A stretch of 48,936 nt of DNA from Colwellia sp. (GTDB lineage: Bacteria; Pseudomonadota; Gammaproteobacteria; Enterobacterales; Alteromonadaceae). The notes below the pieces were generated by a model. The model was not told the DNA's origin, ran no database searches, and was given only the letters and a program-made list of their open reading frames with translations. Positions within the stretch are counted from its first letter, which is position 1; every line of letters starts with the position of its first letter. The position numbers were made by a program, and so were the translations under genes. Location: the NCBI GenBank assembly GCA_026196955.1, contig JAPHTO010000038.1:1-48936 (forward strand), in the 5' to 3' direction. Positions 1-10,483 of this stretch are shown here, in pieces.

Positions 1-327
1 AAAACGTCCACTTGGTTAAGCATTTTGCCTCAACCCCTTGGAACTGGATGCGCATTGTAGAGATCTTTGAAAAACGATCAAGCATTATTTGCGATCTTTT
101 ATTTGATCGGTCAGTTAGCGTTCAATACGCCCAATAAATGAGTGGTTTTTATGGATTGCGCCTAAAATTGCATATTTTTTACGCTTACTAGTTGCACAAT
201 AATAAAAGCTCGGTAACATAGAATTGTTTTGCTTATACTTTATTGGCCAGCATTCCTATGTTTATTAATGCTGATTGAGTTAAGCACACTATAATTTCTC
301 TATTAAAATAATAATTAGGTATTCATT
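1..327. other. Window edge, no assured gene
   Basis: Positions 3-137 are open on the plus strand (44 codons, ending in TAA at 135-137) and could be the 3' end of a gene that starts before the window, but the peptide matches nothing I recognise. The rest is AT-rich and non-coding. A TATAAT hexamer at 290-295 could be the -10 element for the RRM gene that starts at 328; I see no convincing -35 element. Confidence 0.3.
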
Positions 328-795
328 ATGAAGTCTCCGCAACTTTCAACTGTAATAACAGCCGTCGTTTTCGCTATTATTACTTATTTTATAACTACTA
401 CTATATCAGCCGAGCCAGTTATTGCTGCGGCATGTGTTTTTATTGGCTCTTTTTTGGCACCGCTTCTTACTAACTCATCTGAGTCATCTTCGACAGGTGC
501 AACCTCTACTGCTGATACCGATGATTTAAAAACCCTTTATGTCGGAAACCTACCATATCGCGCCAACGAAGCAGCAGTAAAAGAGCTTTTTGCTAATTAT
601 GGTCATGTCCAGTCTGTTCGACTGATGAAGGATAAGCACACAGGAAAGCGCCGAGGGTTTGGCTTTGTAGAAATGGCAGCCAACGATATTAATAAAGCTA
701 TATCGGCATTAAATGACACAGAATTCCAACAACGCACGTTGAAAGTAAGAGAGGCAAAAGAGCGACCAGAGCGAACAAGCAGCGAAGGTATCTAA
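328..795 (+). CDS. Membrane-anchored RRM RNA-binding protein
   Basis: A 155-residue protein with two parts. Residues about 5-50 are hydrophobic and form two membrane segments with a short link. After a Ser/Thr-rich linker (about 50-65), residues 68-145 form one RNA recognition motif. Both signature motifs are visible: RNP2 as LYVGNL and RNP1 as RRGFGFVEM with its aromatic pair. Single-RRM proteins of this kind are known in cyanobacteria and marine gammaproteobacteria, where they are thought to act as RNA chaperones, often in cold conditions. The membrane anchor suggests RNA binding at the inner membrane surface; the RNA targets are unknown. It stands alone and ends in a strong terminator at 821-860. 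Confidence 0.85.
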   Translation: MKSPQLSTVITAVVFAIITYFITTTISAEPVIAAACVFIGSFLAPLLTNSSESSSTGATSTADTDDLKTLYVGNLPYRANEAAVKELFANYGHVQSVRLMKDKHTGKRRGFGFVEMAANDINKAISALNDTEFQQRTLKVREAKERPERTSSEGI

Positions 796-820
796 CTCTC
801 CTTTCATGTATTCAACAATA

Positions 821-860
821 AAGCCTGTTAATAAAGCAATTTATTAACAGGCTTTTTTTA
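821..860 (+). terminator. Rho-independent terminator of the RRM gene
   Basis: A perfect 15-bp stem (821-835 with 840-854) around the loop GCAA is followed by a T-run to about 859. It lies 25 bases after the RRM stop codon. Confidence 0.92.
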
Positions 861-952
861 TTCTTTTTAAATAAACCTAGACAATCATCTATGCGAGAGT
901 AAAATTTGCGCTCTGATTTATCTCTATTATCTCATTACTATAAGGACTAGCT

Positions 953-2047
953 ATGTTTAGTCATATTCATCCTGATAACTACGCCTCTCAATTATCGAAA
1001 AAACAACATGATATGACAGCGCTTTTTTCTGATTTTTCCATGCCAGCAGCTGACGTATATCCTTCGGCTGAACTGCATTATCGTTTACGTGCGGAATTTA
1101 GAGTTTGGCATCAAGGTGACGATCTGTATTACATTATGTTTAATAGTGAGACTAAAGAAAAATTTCGAGTCGATGATTTTCCTGTCGCAAGTAAGTTAAT
1201 CAATCAAGCGATGAAGGCTTTGCTAATCGCAATTAAAGATAAGCCTGCTCTTCGTTATAAGCTTTTTCAAGTTGATTTTCTTTCAACACTCAGTGGCGAA
1301 TTACTGATTAGTTTGCTCTATCACAAGCCGTTAGATTTGCATTGGGAAAACGCCACCAAAGCCCTTAAAACACAATTAAGCACTATTGCACCTGTCGATA
1401 TTATTGGTCGCGCAAAGAAGCAAAAAGTCATTATTAATAAAGACTATGTGATGGAATCATTACAAGTCGGAAATAAGAAGTATATTTATCAGCAGGTTGA
1501 AAATAGCTTTACCCAACCAAATGGCGGCGTTAATGAAAAAATGCTACTTTGGGCACAGCAAGCAACGATAGAAAGCAGTGGCGATTTAATTGAGCTTTAT
1601 TGTGGTAATGGTAATTTTAGTATTGCCTTGGCTGAAAACTTTGAACGCGTGTTAGCAACAGAGATTTCAAAAAGCTCAGTAAAATCGGCACAAGTGAATA
1701 TAAAAGCCAATAAGATAAATAATATTGATATTGTTCGCATGTCTAGTGAAGAATTCAGCCAAGCGATGAATGGTGAAAGACAGTTCCGTCGCCTTGAAGG
1801 CTTTGATCTTACCACGTACAACTATGATACCGTGTTAGTTGATCCACCTAGAGCAGGTTTGGATGTTGATAGCATTGAGCTGGTAAGCCGTTTCAAAAAA
1901 ATTATTTATATTTCTTGCAACCCACATACATTAAAAGAAAACTTAGCGCAGCTAGTAAAAACGCATAATGTTGAAAAGTTTGCTTTGTTTGACCAGTTTC
2001 CCTATACCGATCATATCGAAACAGGCGTAGTGCTAACACGTAAATAA
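953..2047 (+). CDS. trmA: tRNA (uracil-54-C5)-methyltransferase TrmA
   Basis: Makes ribothymidine at position 54 of the tRNA T-loop, using S-adenosylmethionine. At 364 residues it has the usual TrmA length. Visible motifs are the SAM-binding loop [11 protein letters not shown] (about residue 218), DPPRAGLD (about 299) and ISCNPHTL, whose Cys is the nucleophile that attacks uracil C6. The C-terminal GVVLTRK fits the family. The N-terminus ([12 protein letters not shown]) aligns with TrmA rather than the RlmC/RlmD rRNA enzymes, as no iron-sulfur cysteine cluster is present. It converges on fabR; trmA, fabR and sthA also lie close together in E. coli. Confidence 0.96.
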   Translation: MFSHIHPDNYASQLSKKQHDMTALFSDFSMPAADVYPSAELHYRLRAEFRVWHQGDDLYYIMFNSETKEKFRVDDFPVASKLINQAMKALLIAIKDKPALRYKLFQVDFLSTLSGELLISLLYHKPLDLHWENATKALKTQLSTIAPVDIIGRAKKQKVIINKDYVMESLQVGNKKYIYQQVENSFTQPNGGVNEKMLLWAQQATIESSGDLIELYCGNGNFSIALAENFERVLATEISKSSVKSAQVNIKANKINNIDIVRMSSEEFSQAMNGERQFRRLEGFDLTTYNYDTVLVDPPRAGLDVDSIELVSRFKKIIYISCNPHTLKENLAQLVKTHNVEKFALFDQFPYTDHIETGVVLTRK

Positions 2048-2072
2048 ATCGATAGAATTAATAATGTTGGCT

Positions 2073-2103
2073 AGCGAGAATTTCTTATTTAGCATTTCTC
2101 GCT
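2073..2103. terminator. Possible bidirectional terminator between trmA and fabR
   Basis: An 8-bp inverted repeat (AGCGAGAA 2073-2080, TTCTCGCT 2096-2103) spans the convergent gene ends and covers the last fabR codons. There is no strong T-run, so this is tentative. Confidence 0.3.
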
Positions 2104-2717
2104 GCTTTACGTCTTGCGCTTAACTCGGCTGCACCACGAGCAATAAAGCGCAGTTGTTGAATCGTTTGTTTTGATAACAGCTCTCGTTCATATTTATCAT
2201 CTATATCTAACGCATCTGAGCCGGCACTAAATACAATAGTCACCGCGGCATTGGCTTGCATAAAAGCAACTTCTGCATCTAAATCATTAGCTTGTTGCAG
2301 ATAATCACGCAGCTCCATAGTGAAATAACGAATTTCTCGTATAACTGCCGCTCGAAATGCTGCAGAGGTACCAGAGCGTTCACGCAATAATAAGCGAAAA
2401 ACATTGCCATTACTTTCTATCAATTCCATAAAGGTCTCTACTGAGATTTGTATTACAGAGCCTCCTTTCGCGATACGCTGGCGAGCTTGGCGCATTAACT
2501 GCCTTAGCGTTAGACCGGCTTCATCGACTAAGGTTAAACCGAGTTCATCCATATCAGTAAAATGGCGATAAAAAGAAGTTGGTGCAAGACCTGCCTCTTT
2601 CGCAACTTCTCGAAGACTTAGGCTAGAAAAGCTTCGCTCAGCACTGAGCTGACTTAAAGCAGCATCAATTAAGAGTCTACGGGTTTTTTCTTTTTGCTGT
2701 GCTCTAACACCACTCAT
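2085..2717 (-). CDS. fabR: TetR-family repressor of unsaturated fatty acid synthesis FabR
   Basis: FabR represses unsaturated fatty acid genes according to the ratio of unsaturated to saturated acyl groups. The N-terminal helix-turn-helix ([18 protein letters not shown] through [20 protein letters not shown]) closely matches E. coli FabR, and so does the effector-domain stretch [18 protein letters not shown] place the start at the ATG at 2717 (MSGVRAQQ), which fits the E. coli alignment and has a purine-rich AAGAG upstream; the open frame extends nine codons further to 2744. It is divergent from a fatty acid desaturase whose promoter carries a FabR-type palindrome, so the desaturase is the likely local target. 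Confidence 0.95.
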   Translation of the reverse strand: MSGVRAQQKEKTRRLLIDAALSQLSAERSFSSLSLREVAKEAGLAPTSFYRHFTDMDELGLTLVDEAGLTLRQLMRQARQRIAKGGSVIQISVETFMELIESNGNVFRLLLRERSGTSAAFRAAVIREIRYFTMELRDYLQQANDLDAEVAFMQANAAVTIVFSAGSDALDIDDKYERELLSKQTIQQLRFIARGAAELSARRKAARNAK

Positions 2718-2824
2718 GGTTACTACTCTTATGGCTAGATACAAATATAATTAGCTATAATCATACTGCAATCAACGACTAATGTCAGGTCAGTACTTAA
2801 ACGAAAAAATAAAGTTAAATTTCC

Positions 2825-2852
2825 TTGACTGGTCTGATGATCTAGATAAACT
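2825..2852 (+). promoter_or_regulatory. Probable sigma-70 promoter of the desaturase gene
   Basis: TTGACT at 2825-2830 is a good -35 element. A TAAACT hexamer at 2847-2852 (16-base spacer) is a plausible -10, though other A/T-rich choices up to 2858 exist. The operator at 2861-2878 follows directly, where a bound repressor would cover the start site. Confidence 0.55.
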
Positions 2853-2860
2853 ATAAATAC

Positions 2861-2878
2861 AGTGTACACATGTACGCT
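2861..2878. promoter_or_regulatory. FabR-type operator upstream of the desaturase
   Basis: The 18-bp palindrome AGTGTACA-CA-TGTACGCT has half-sites differing at one base (AGTGTACA against AGCGTACA on the other strand). It matches, from memory, the AGCGTACA-NN-TGTACGCT type assigned to FabR in gammaproteobacteria. It lies just downstream of the presumed -10 and 31 bases before the desaturase ATG, between that gene and fabR itself. Confidence 0.75.
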
Positions 2879-2909
2879 TAAATTATAAAACTACCTGTAG
2901 AGTTAAGAC

Positions 2910-4028
2910 ATGAAAAAACCTGCTATTATTTGGCTCAATGTTATGGTGTTTACTATCACTTTTTTGGTGGCCGCCATTGTTGTTCCTTATCGCGCTTTTA
3001 CGACTGGCTTTGACAGCAGTGAAGTATTGTTCGCACTAATATGTTTTATTTATTGCGGTATGTCGATTACTGCTGGCTATCATCGACTATGGTCACACCG
3101 CACATATCAAGCGCACTGGAGCTTACGACTATTATTTGCTTTAGGCGGGGCATTTGCGCTTCAAAACAGTATTTTACATTGGTCATCTGATCACCGCGTG
3201 CACCACAAGCATGTCGACAATAATGATATAGATCCTTACTCTGCCAAAATGGGTTTTTGGTACTCTCACATTGGCTGGATGTGCCGAGAATATCAAGCCC
3301 ATCGATACCATGACTACAAAAATGTTCGTGATTTACAAAAAGACCCTATAGTTATTTGGCAACATAAACATTATCTACTACTCAGTATTGTCATGAATTT
3401 TGGTGTGCCTATTTTATTTGGCCTATGGCACGGTGACTTGATCAACAGCCTTTTATTAGTTGGCTTTTTCCGTTTAGTGCTTAGCCATCACACCACTTTT
3501 TTCATCAATTCATTAGCCCATATTTGGGGAAAACAAACTTATACGGATAAGAATACAGCTCGTGATAACGGTTTTCTTGCTTTTTTAACATTTGGTGAGG
3601 GTTACCACAATTACCATCATATATTCGAAAATGATTACCGTAACGGTATCCGTTGGTGGCAATTTGATCCAACAAAATGGTTAATTAAAAGCTGTCAATG
3701 GCTAGGTTTAACATCAAAGCTTCGCACTAGTCCTGAAGATAAAATTGAAAAAATGCGTCATGCGATGACATTAAAACGCAGCAAAGATAAGATTGTCACC
3801 TTGCCTAATGCTGAGCAAGCATTGCAGCAATTGCAAGATGAGTATGATTTGTTAATTGCCAAACTGAATGCTTATTATCAAGTACGTAAGGCTCTCGTCG
3901 TAGAAAAGCGTCAGCAAGTTATGGCTGATGTTGAAAAGTCTGAGCTCATGAGCCAATATCAAGAATTAAAAGCAAAAGTAAACGAACAGCGTAAAAGCTG
4001 GTTGATGTTTACAGCAAAACTTGCCTAA
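2910..4028 (+). CDS. Membrane acyl-CoA (delta-9 type) fatty acid desaturase
   Basis: An integral membrane di-iron desaturase that puts a double bond into acyl chains, keeping the membrane fluid in the cold. All three histidine boxes are present: HRLWSH (about residue 62), HRVHHKH (about 97) and GEGYHNYHH (about 231). Hydrophobic segments lie at about 8-30, 38-55, 80-100 and 155-200. After about residue 290 comes a charged coiled-coil-like tail (EQALQQLQDEYDLLIAKL...), longer than the minimal desaturase. It is divergent from fabR and has a FabR-type operator in its promoter, so control by membrane unsaturation is likely. Whether it acts on acyl-CoA or on lipid-bound acyl chains cannot be told from sequence. 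Confidence 0.92.
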   Translation: MKKPAIIWLNVMVFTITFLVAAIVVPYRAFTTGFDSSEVLFALICFIYCGMSITAGYHRLWSHRTYQAHWSLRLLFALGGAFALQNSILHWSSDHRVHHKHVDNNDIDPYSAKMGFWYSHIGWMCREYQAHRYHDYKNVRDLQKDPIVIWQHKHYLLLSIVMNFGVPILFGLWHGDLINSLLLVGFFRLVLSHHTTFFINSLAHIWGKQTYTDKNTARDNGFLAFLTFGEGYHNYHHIFENDYRNGIRWWQFDPTKWLIKSCQWLGLTSKLRTSPEDKIEKMRHAMTLKRSKDKIVTLPNAEQALQQLQDEYDLLIAKLNAYYQVRKALVVEKRQQVMADVEKSELMSQYQELKAKVNEQRKSWLMFTAKLA

Positions 4029-4131
4029 AAATCAACGTAATAAAGCTATCATTTCCTTCAAATCCTGCTAAAATTTTCTTAATTATATAGTGAGCAATAT
4101 TCACTATTAGCAGGTATTTGAGGTAATTCTT

Positions 4132-5559
4132 TTGGGTAAGTCAAAAAAACAAAACACCAACAATAAAACCTTCGATTTTGATGTCATCATCATAGGCACA
4201 GGCCCCGGCGGCGAAGGTGCTTCAATGGAGCTGGCAAAAAAAGAGAAAAAAGTCGCTATTATTGAGCGTTACAAAGATGTTGGCGGTGGCTGTACTCACT
4301 GGGGAACCATACCTTCAAAAGCCTTACGTCAAAGTGTCAGTCGTTTAATAGAATATAACTCTAACCCGCTATTTCGTGGTCATGATAAAGCCAAGCATTT
4401 AACGTGTTCAGATATTTTAAGCCATGCTTCAGCCGTTATTAGAAAACAAGTTCAATTACGTAGCGGCTTTTATGATCGTAATCGTGTTGAGTTGATTACG
4501 GGTGAAGCATCTTTCATTGATACTAATACCATTCAAATAGTCAAAGATGATGGCTCAATAGAAAAAATAACGGCTCAGAGAATAGTTATTGCTACAGGCT
4601 CACACCCATATAGACCTGATGATATCGATTTTAATCATCCTCGTATTTATGATTCAGATACCATACTTTCTCTAAAGCATGAACCGCGCTCAATTATTAT
4701 TTACGGTGCAGGGGTTATAGGCAGTGAGTATGCCTGCATATTTCGAGGGCTGGGTGTAAAAGTTGATTTGATTAATACTCGTGATCGACTGTTATCATTT
4801 TTAGATGATGAGGTTTCAGATTCTTTAAGCTATCACTTGTGGAATAATGGCGTTGTCATTCGCCATGGTGAACAAATTGAGCGCGTAGAAACGACGAACC
4901 AATCCGTGGTAGTGCATTTAGAGTCAGGTAAGAAAATGCGTGCCGACTGTTTATTGTTTGCTAACGGCCGTACAGGAAATACCATTGATTTAAACCTAAT
5001 TAATGCCGGCCTTAAGGCTGATGGACGTGGTCAGCTCAAAGTAAACAATCAGTACCAAACAGAGGTTGAAAATATTTACGCAGTTGGTGATGTCATTGGT
5101 TATCCAAGCTTAGCCAGCGCCGCGTATGATCAAGGCAGACTGGCTGCATCAGCCATGATAGACCACAAAAGTAGTGCTAAGTTAATCGCCGATATCCCTA
5201 CGGGTATTTATACTATTCCTGAGATCAGCTCAGTAGGGAAAACAGAGCAGGAATTAACCGAAGCAAAAATTCCTTATGAAGTCGGTAGAGCACAATTTAA
5301 ACATTTGGCAAGAGCACAAATCGCCAATAGTTTGGTCGGCTCACTAAAAATTCTCTTTCACCGTGAAAGCAAAGAAATTTTGGGTATTCACTGTTTTGGG
5401 GAAAATGCTGCAGAAATTATTCACATTGGTCAAGCAATCATGCAACAAACTAATGGCGGCAATACTATTGAGTACTTTATTAACACGACATTTAACTATC
5501 CAACAATGGCTGAAGCATTTAGGGTTGCTGCGTTAAATGGTTTAAATAGGTTATTTTAA
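4132..5559 (+). CDS. sthA: Soluble pyridine nucleotide transhydrogenase SthA
   Basis: A flavoprotein that moves reducing equivalents between NADPH and NAD+, mainly draining excess NADPH. Residues about 18-50 form the FAD-binding fold (GTGPGGEGA), and about 190-220 the nucleotide fold ([13 protein letters not shown]). Position about 55 has [15 protein letters not shown]: the second redox cysteine of related disulfide reductases is missing, as is typical of SthA. At 475 residues the length is standard. The start is a TTG at 4132 with an AGG-type ribosome site about 9 bases upstream. A histidine phosphatase gene follows after 2 bases, so the two are probably co-transcribed. Confidence 0.96.
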   Translation: MGKSKKQNTNNKTFDFDVIIIGTGPGGEGASMELAKKEKKVAIIERYKDVGGGCTHWGTIPSKALRQSVSRLIEYNSNPLFRGHDKAKHLTCSDILSHASAVIRKQVQLRSGFYDRNRVELITGEASFIDTNTIQIVKDDGSIEKITAQRIVIATGSHPYRPDDIDFNHPRIYDSDTILSLKHEPRSIIIYGAGVIGSEYACIFRGLGVKVDLINTRDRLLSFLDDEVSDSLSYHLWNNGVVIRHGEQIERVETTNQSVVVHLESGKKMRADCLLFANGRTGNTIDLNLINAGLKADGRGQLKVNNQYQTEVENIYAVGDVIGYPSLASAAYDQGRLAASAMIDHKSSAKLIADIPTGIYTIPEISSVGKTEQELTEAKIPYEVGRAQFKHLARAQIANSLVGSLKILFHRESKEILGIHCFGENAAEIIHIGQAIMQQTNGGNTIEYFINTTFNYPTMAEAFRVAALNGLNRLF

Positions 5560-5561
5560 TC

Positions 5562-6062
5562 ATGAAAAGACTTATTGTGTTGCTGTTAACTTTAACTTTC
5601 ACCACTAACGTTTTTGCTACAGGAAACTACAGTATTTATTTAGTTAGACACGCGGAAAAACAGCAAGAAGGGAAAAATCCAAGTTTGACACGTTGCGGGC
5701 AATTAAGAGCAAAACAACTAGCAAGTTTACTTTCTCAAGCAAAAATCAGCCAGATATACAGTACAAGCTACCAACGTACAATGCAGACTGCAGCCCCTTT
5801 GTCCGAAAAGCAACAAATTGCGGTACAAAATTATAACCCTAGATATTTAGAGCAATTATCAATTCAACTACAAAAGAATAAAGTAAATAGTTTAGTGGTG
5901 GGACATAGTAACACCACACCACAGCTTGCTGAGTTGCTATCGAAACAAAAAATGGCACCACTGACAGAATTAGATTATCAACAGTTATACCAAGTTCAGT
6001 TTGTTGGTGAAGAAGTCATAGTCACATTATTGAAGCAACCGTTAACTTGCCATAAAAATTAG
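5562..6062 (+). CDS. Exported histidine phosphatase family protein
   Basis: A 166-residue protein with a cleavable signal peptide (residues 1-19, ending NVFA). The mature protein begins close to the catalytic motif VRHAEK, which holds the phospho-accepting His. A second Arg (TSYQRTMQTAAPLS) and the late His in VVGHSNT complete the usual phosphate pocket. Its size and architecture are SixA-like, but SixA is cytoplasmic and this protein should be periplasmic. The substrate is unknown. It starts 2 bases after sthA, so it is probably translated from the same mRNA, and a hairpin at 6067-6094 ends the transcript. Confidence 0.82.
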   Translation: MKRLIVLLLTLTFTTNVFATGNYSIYLVRHAEKQQEGKNPSLTRCGQLRAKQLASLLSQAKISQIYSTSYQRTMQTAAPLSEKQQIAVQNYNPRYLEQLSIQLQKNKVNSLVVGHSNTTPQLAELLSKQKMAPLTELDYQQLYQVQFVGEEVIVTLLKQPLTCHKN

Positions 6063-6066
6063 ACTT

Positions 6067-6094
6067 AAGCCGCTAATACTCATTAGGGGCTTTT
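6067..6094 (+). terminator. Terminator of the sthA-phosphatase operon
   Basis: AAGCC-G-CTAAT pairs with ATTAG-G-GGCTT around loop ACTC and is followed by TT. It starts 5 bases after the phosphatase stop and overlaps the 3' end of the convergent gene. Confidence 0.7.
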
Positions 6095-6432
6095 CTTTCG
6101 CCTAGCTGAATTAACTTCACATCTGTTATCTTAAAGAGTGTCCCCCACTGCTGCGTGGTTGCTATCCCCTCTACCTTATGACCTTTAATGTTAAGCAAGG
6201 TATCGATAGCCTTATATTCTTTCGCTAAATTCATTGGCAAAAGCTTATCACCATTTTCTGTCACCAAACCATAAAACCCACCTTCAAAGTTCAAATATAT
6301 CACTTTGACTTGCAGCCATGTTGACGTTTTTTCTTTCACACTGATTTGCTCCTGATCTGCACATGAAATATTCATTAACAATAGACAAGACAGCATAGCA
6401 ATGAAAAATTTTTTCAAGAAAGTTTTAATCAT
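6073..6432 (-). CDS. Small exported protein, possible lipoprotein
   Basis: A 119-residue protein that I do not recognise. It starts with a classic signal sequence: Lys-rich MIKTFLKKF, a hydrophobic core, then LLMNISCADQ. The Cys at about 25 could be a lipobox cysteine, although Asn at -3 is a poor fit. The mature part has a beta-rich look (STWLQVKVIYLNFEGGFYGLVTENGDKLLPMNL) like small OB-fold or SH3-type periplasmic proteins. It stands between a terminator on its 5' side and the convergent phosphatase gene, so it is probably a single-gene unit. Confidence 0.65.
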   Translation of the reverse strand: MIKTFLKKFFIAMLSCLLLMNISCADQEQISVKEKTSTWLQVKVIYLNFEGGFYGLVTENGDKLLPMNLAKEYKAIDTLLNIKGHKVEGIATTQQWGTLFKITDVKLIQLGERKAPNEY

Positions 6433-6455
6433 GCTTTTATTTAAACTCTAGATAA

Positions 6456-6490
6456 TAAAAAGGTCGTGATAAAATTAATATCACGACCTT
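6456..6490 (-). terminator. Terminator of the malic enzyme gene
   Basis: A 12-bp stem (6460-6471 with 6479-6490) with a 7-base loop. On the minus strand it is followed by TTTTTATT, and it lies 41 bases past the malic enzyme stop. Confidence 0.88.
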
Positions 6491-6530
6491 GTTAACAGTG
6501 CAAATTTGATTGCCCTATATATGCAGTGTT

Positions 6531-7775
6531 TTAACCTGCCATATAATTATCCGGCATTGGCAAAGCAGCAACACCTGAGTCAACAGCGGCCTGTGCAACG
6601 GCTTTAGCCACTGCTGCACAAAGGCGCGGATCCATTGGCTTAGGAATAATATAATCTTTGCCAAATACAAGCGCAGTTTCACCACTAGCCTTTAATACTT
6701 CATTTGGCACGGGCTCTTTTGCTAAAGTACGAATAGCATGAACAGCGGCAACTTTCATTTCATCATTAATGGTTCGTGCACGTACGTCTAAAGCACCTCG
6801 GAATATAAACGGAAAGCACAAAACGTTATTAACTTGGTTAGGGTAATCACTTCGGCCTGTAGCCATAATAATATCATCACGTGCCGCTAATGCTAACTCA
6901 GGCTTAATTTCTGGATCTGGGTTAGAACAAGCAAAAACAACGGGATTGTTTGCCATTAACTTAACTTGCTCTGGCGCAAGTAAGTTAGGGCCTGAAACGC
7001 CAACAAAAACATCTGCCCCCATAATGGCATCATCCAGAGTACGTTTATCTGTATTATTGGCAAATAATTTTTTATATTCGTTCAAGTCGTCACGACGAGT
7101 ATGTACTATACCTTTTGAGTCGAGCATATAAATCTTTTCACGCTGTGCACCACACTTGATCAAAAGCTCCATACAAGCGATTGCAGCAGCACCCGCTCCT
7201 AAACAAACAATATTGGCCTGCTTAATATCTTTCCCTTGAATATCCAGTGCATTCATCATACCCGCTGCGGTGACAATAGCGGTACCATGTTGATCATCAT
7301 GAAATACCGGAATTTTACAACGTTCAATCAATGCTTTTTCAATCGCAAAACACTCAGGAGCCTTGATATCTTCAAGATTGATTCCACCAAAACTATCTGC
7401 AATATTGGCCACAGTATTGACAAACTCTTCCACCGTTTTATGCTTAACTTCAATATCAAAGGAGTCTATATTTGCAAAACGCTTAAACAGTAACGACTTA
7501 CCTTCCATCACTGGTTTTGAGGCCATAGGGCCAATGTTACCTAAACCTAAAACAGCCGTTCCATTACTAATCACAGCAACCGTATTACCTTTAGCTGTAT
7601 ATTTATAAACATCTTCTGGGTTATCCGCTATTTCACGACATGGCTCAGCAACACCTGGGCTATAGGCAAGTGATAAATCCTCGCTCGTTTCAGCCGCAGT
7701 CGTTAGTGAAACACTAATTTTTCCTGGTGTTGGCGATGAGTGGTAATCAAGTGCTTGTTGGCGAAAATCTGTCAT
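6531..7775 (-). CDS. NADP-dependent malic enzyme, short form
   Basis: Oxidative decarboxylation of malate to pyruvate with NAD(P)H production. Visible motifs are the N-terminal SPGVAEPC, the substrate region GLGNIGPMASKPVMEGK, the metal-binding IKAPECF and HDDQHGTA, the nucleotide loop GAGAAAIACMELL and SNPDPEI. At about 414 residues it has the malic and NAD-binding domains but not the phosphotransacetylase-like domain of the long MaeB form. I start it at the ATG at 7775 (MTDFRQQ), because AAGGG lies 8 bases upstream; another in-frame ATG at 7793 lacks this. It is a single-gene unit with its own terminator. Confidence 0.92.
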   Translation of the reverse strand: MTDFRQQALDYHSSPTPGKISVSLTTAAETSEDLSLAYSPGVAEPCREIADNPEDVYKYTAKGNTVAVISNGTAVLGLGNIGPMASKPVMEGKSLLFKRFANIDSFDIEVKHKTVEEFVNTVANIADSFGGINLEDIKAPECFAIEKALIERCKIPVFHDDQHGTAIVTAAGMMNALDIQGKDIKQANIVCLGAGAAAIACMELLIKCGAQREKIYMLDSKGIVHTRRDDLNEYKKLFANNTDKRTLDDAIMGADVFVGVSGPNLLAPEQVKLMANNPVVFACSNPDPEIKPELALAARDDIIMATGRSDYPNQVNNVLCFPFIFRGALDVRARTINDEMKVAAVHAIRTLAKEPVPNEVLKASGETALVFGKDYIIPKPMDPRLCAAVAKAVAQAAVDSGVAALPMPDNYMAG

Positions 7776-8112
7776 TGTTGTTCCCTTGTGCATTAGTAGG
7801 CTATTTTTTGAATAGCAATTTAGTATGATGTTTTATTATTATTTTTATGTTTTATAGTGTATTTCATTGCTGAATAGCATTTCAAGCCAATTTAACTATA
7901 TAAAAGCGCTGTAAGCTATATTAAACATAATATTTTCCATTAATTAAATCATATTATTTCACTTAATATTCAACATTGAAACAAAGTATTAATAACAAAA
8001 TGGCGATAATCCTTCAAAAAATCATCCTAACCAAATGTCTTACAATTAACTTAAAAATGACTTGTTATCAATGCAGTTGCATTGAAAGTTGTATCATTTT
8101 ATAGCCAAATAC
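7776..8112. other. Intergenic region, no gene seen
   Basis: About 340 bases, strongly AT-rich, between the malic enzyme start and the hibernation factor terminator. It must hold the malic enzyme promoter (minus strand), but no single hexamer pair stands out. No open frame of note and no tRNA-like fold were seen. Confidence 0.6.
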
Positions 8113-8144
8113 AAAAAAGACCACTACTGGATGTAGTGGCCTTT
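8113..8144 (-). terminator. Terminator of the hibernation factor gene
   Basis: CCACTAC (8121-8127) pairs with GTAGTGG (8133-8139) and the stem extends past one mismatch. On the minus strand a T-run follows the stem. It sits 25 bases past the stop. Confidence 0.85.
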
Positions 8145-8168
8145 GACTTATATTTTTAAGCCAATTAG

Positions 8169-8507
8169 CTATGAAGCTAATTGGAATTGATCAGATTGTT
8201 CAACAATATATTTCTGATGAAACTTAGAAGTTAAAATCCCCTTTCTTCGCGCGAGAGCTATTTGCAATTTTTTTGCTGCGCTAGCAATTGCGCTATACAA
8301 TTTTTTGTCTGAAGCTTTCACACTGATATTAGCCCCTTCATAATTGGTTGTTACCTCAACTTTTTGCTGATTAGGCTCGACAGTAATTGTAGAGTTTAGC
8401 GCTGCGATACTTGGGTAGTGCTTGGAAATTTTAGCAAATTTATTTTCTATTGACTGCTTAATGCCTTCAGTGATTTCAACATGGTGACCAGAAATAAGTA
8501 TTTTCAT
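8169..8507 (-). CDS. hpf: Ribosome hibernation promoting factor (HPF/RaiA family)
   Basis: A small protein of the fold that sits in the mRNA/tRNA channel of the 30S subunit and inactivates ribosomes in stationary phase. The N-terminus (MKILISGHHVEITEGIKQSIENKFAKISKHYP) matches HPF and RaiA, and the second half carries SVKASDKKLYSAIASAAKKLQIALAR. At 112 residues it is longer than E. coli HPF (95) and close to RaiA (113). The N-terminal motif looks more HPF-like, so the symbol is tentative between hpf and raiA. It is not next to rpoN, unlike hpf in E. coli, and is a single-gene unit. Confidence 0.85.
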   Translation of the reverse strand: MKILISGHHVEITEGIKQSIENKFAKISKHYPSIAALNSTITVEPNQQKVEVTTNYEGANISVKASDKKLYSAIASAAKKLQIALARRKGILTSKFHQKYIVEQSDQFQLAS

Positions 8508-8670
8508 TATGAACCTCTATCGTTACTTGATAAGTTGTTGTCTTCCCCTTTATATTGATATTTAAGACCAAAACTAACAAGATGATATTTGCAATCTTTT
8601 GCAATCAAATGTAATGCCTATTGCGGAGTAATTTGGAATAGCTAAAAATATTTCAGCTGTAGAAAAACAA

Positions 8671-8694
8671 AAAACCAACCCTAAGGTTGGTTTT
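8671..8694 (-). terminator. Terminator of the purA operon
   Basis: A perfect 10-bp stem (AAAACCAACC 8671-8680, GGTTGGTTTT 8685-8694) with loop CTAA; on the minus strand it runs into T-rich sequence. It lies 28 bases past the purA stop. Confidence 0.9.
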
Positions 8695-8722
8695 AATTAA
8701 CGCTGTAATGAGAAGTGAATTA

Positions 8723-10039
<1,317 letters not shown>

Positions 10040-10142
10040 TTAGGCGGGGATTCTACCAAAAATACAAAATTAGTCCAAGTAATATATGGTGTTTTTTTAT
10101 GCGAATAAATTCACATTTGTATTTTTTAGTGCTTTCAAACGC

Positions 10143-10325
10143 TTACTTAAGCACCAATAAAACGCTTCCTAGTAATAACATAACCATGCCTATAGTTCGC
10201 AAGCTAGTTGCTGGCTCTTTCGCTATACGCAATAGATAGCTTCGCCATCGATTAGGAAACAGTGCTGGACCAGTGCCTTCTATAATAAGCACTAAAGCAA
10301 TAGCTGTTAATAAAATGTCGGTCAT
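10143..10325 (-). CDS. yjeT: DUF2065 small inner-membrane protein YjeT
   Basis: A 60-residue protein with two predicted membrane helices (about 4-22 and 43-59) joined by an Arg/Pro-rich cytoplasmic loop (PNRWRSYLLRIAKEPATSLR). The opening MTDILLTAIALVLIIEGTGPALFP is characteristic of DUF2065. Its place between hflC and purA is the same as in E. coli, which confirms the call. The function is unknown; the conserved position suggests a link with HflKC or membrane quality control. Confidence 0.88.
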   Translation of the reverse strand: MTDILLTAIALVLIIEGTGPALFPNRWRSYLLRIAKEPATSLRTIGMVMLLLGSVLLVLK

Positions 10326-10430
10326 AAGCTTTCTACCTATAAATAATTAGTTATCTTTGTTAGCACCTAAAGCTGTACTTCTGCATTCTCTCATGAACAA
10401 GCCTTGATAATAAGCATACTTTAAACATAA

Positions 10431-10456
10431 AAAAGCCAGCAACAATGCTGGCTTTT
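10431..10456 (-). terminator. Terminator downstream of hflC
   Basis: AAAAGCCAGCA (10431-10441) pairs with TGCTGGCTTTT (10446-10456) around loop ACAA. It lies 28 bases past the hflC stop, so yjeT and purA are probably served partly by readthrough or by their own promoters. Confidence 0.87.
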
Positions 10457-10483
10457 AAGTTAAAAACACTTTCTAAATAACGC

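Noticed and set aside
8508..8670. Sigma-54 promoter for the hibernation factor gene
   Set aside because: TTGCA occurs, but no GG element at the required spacing.
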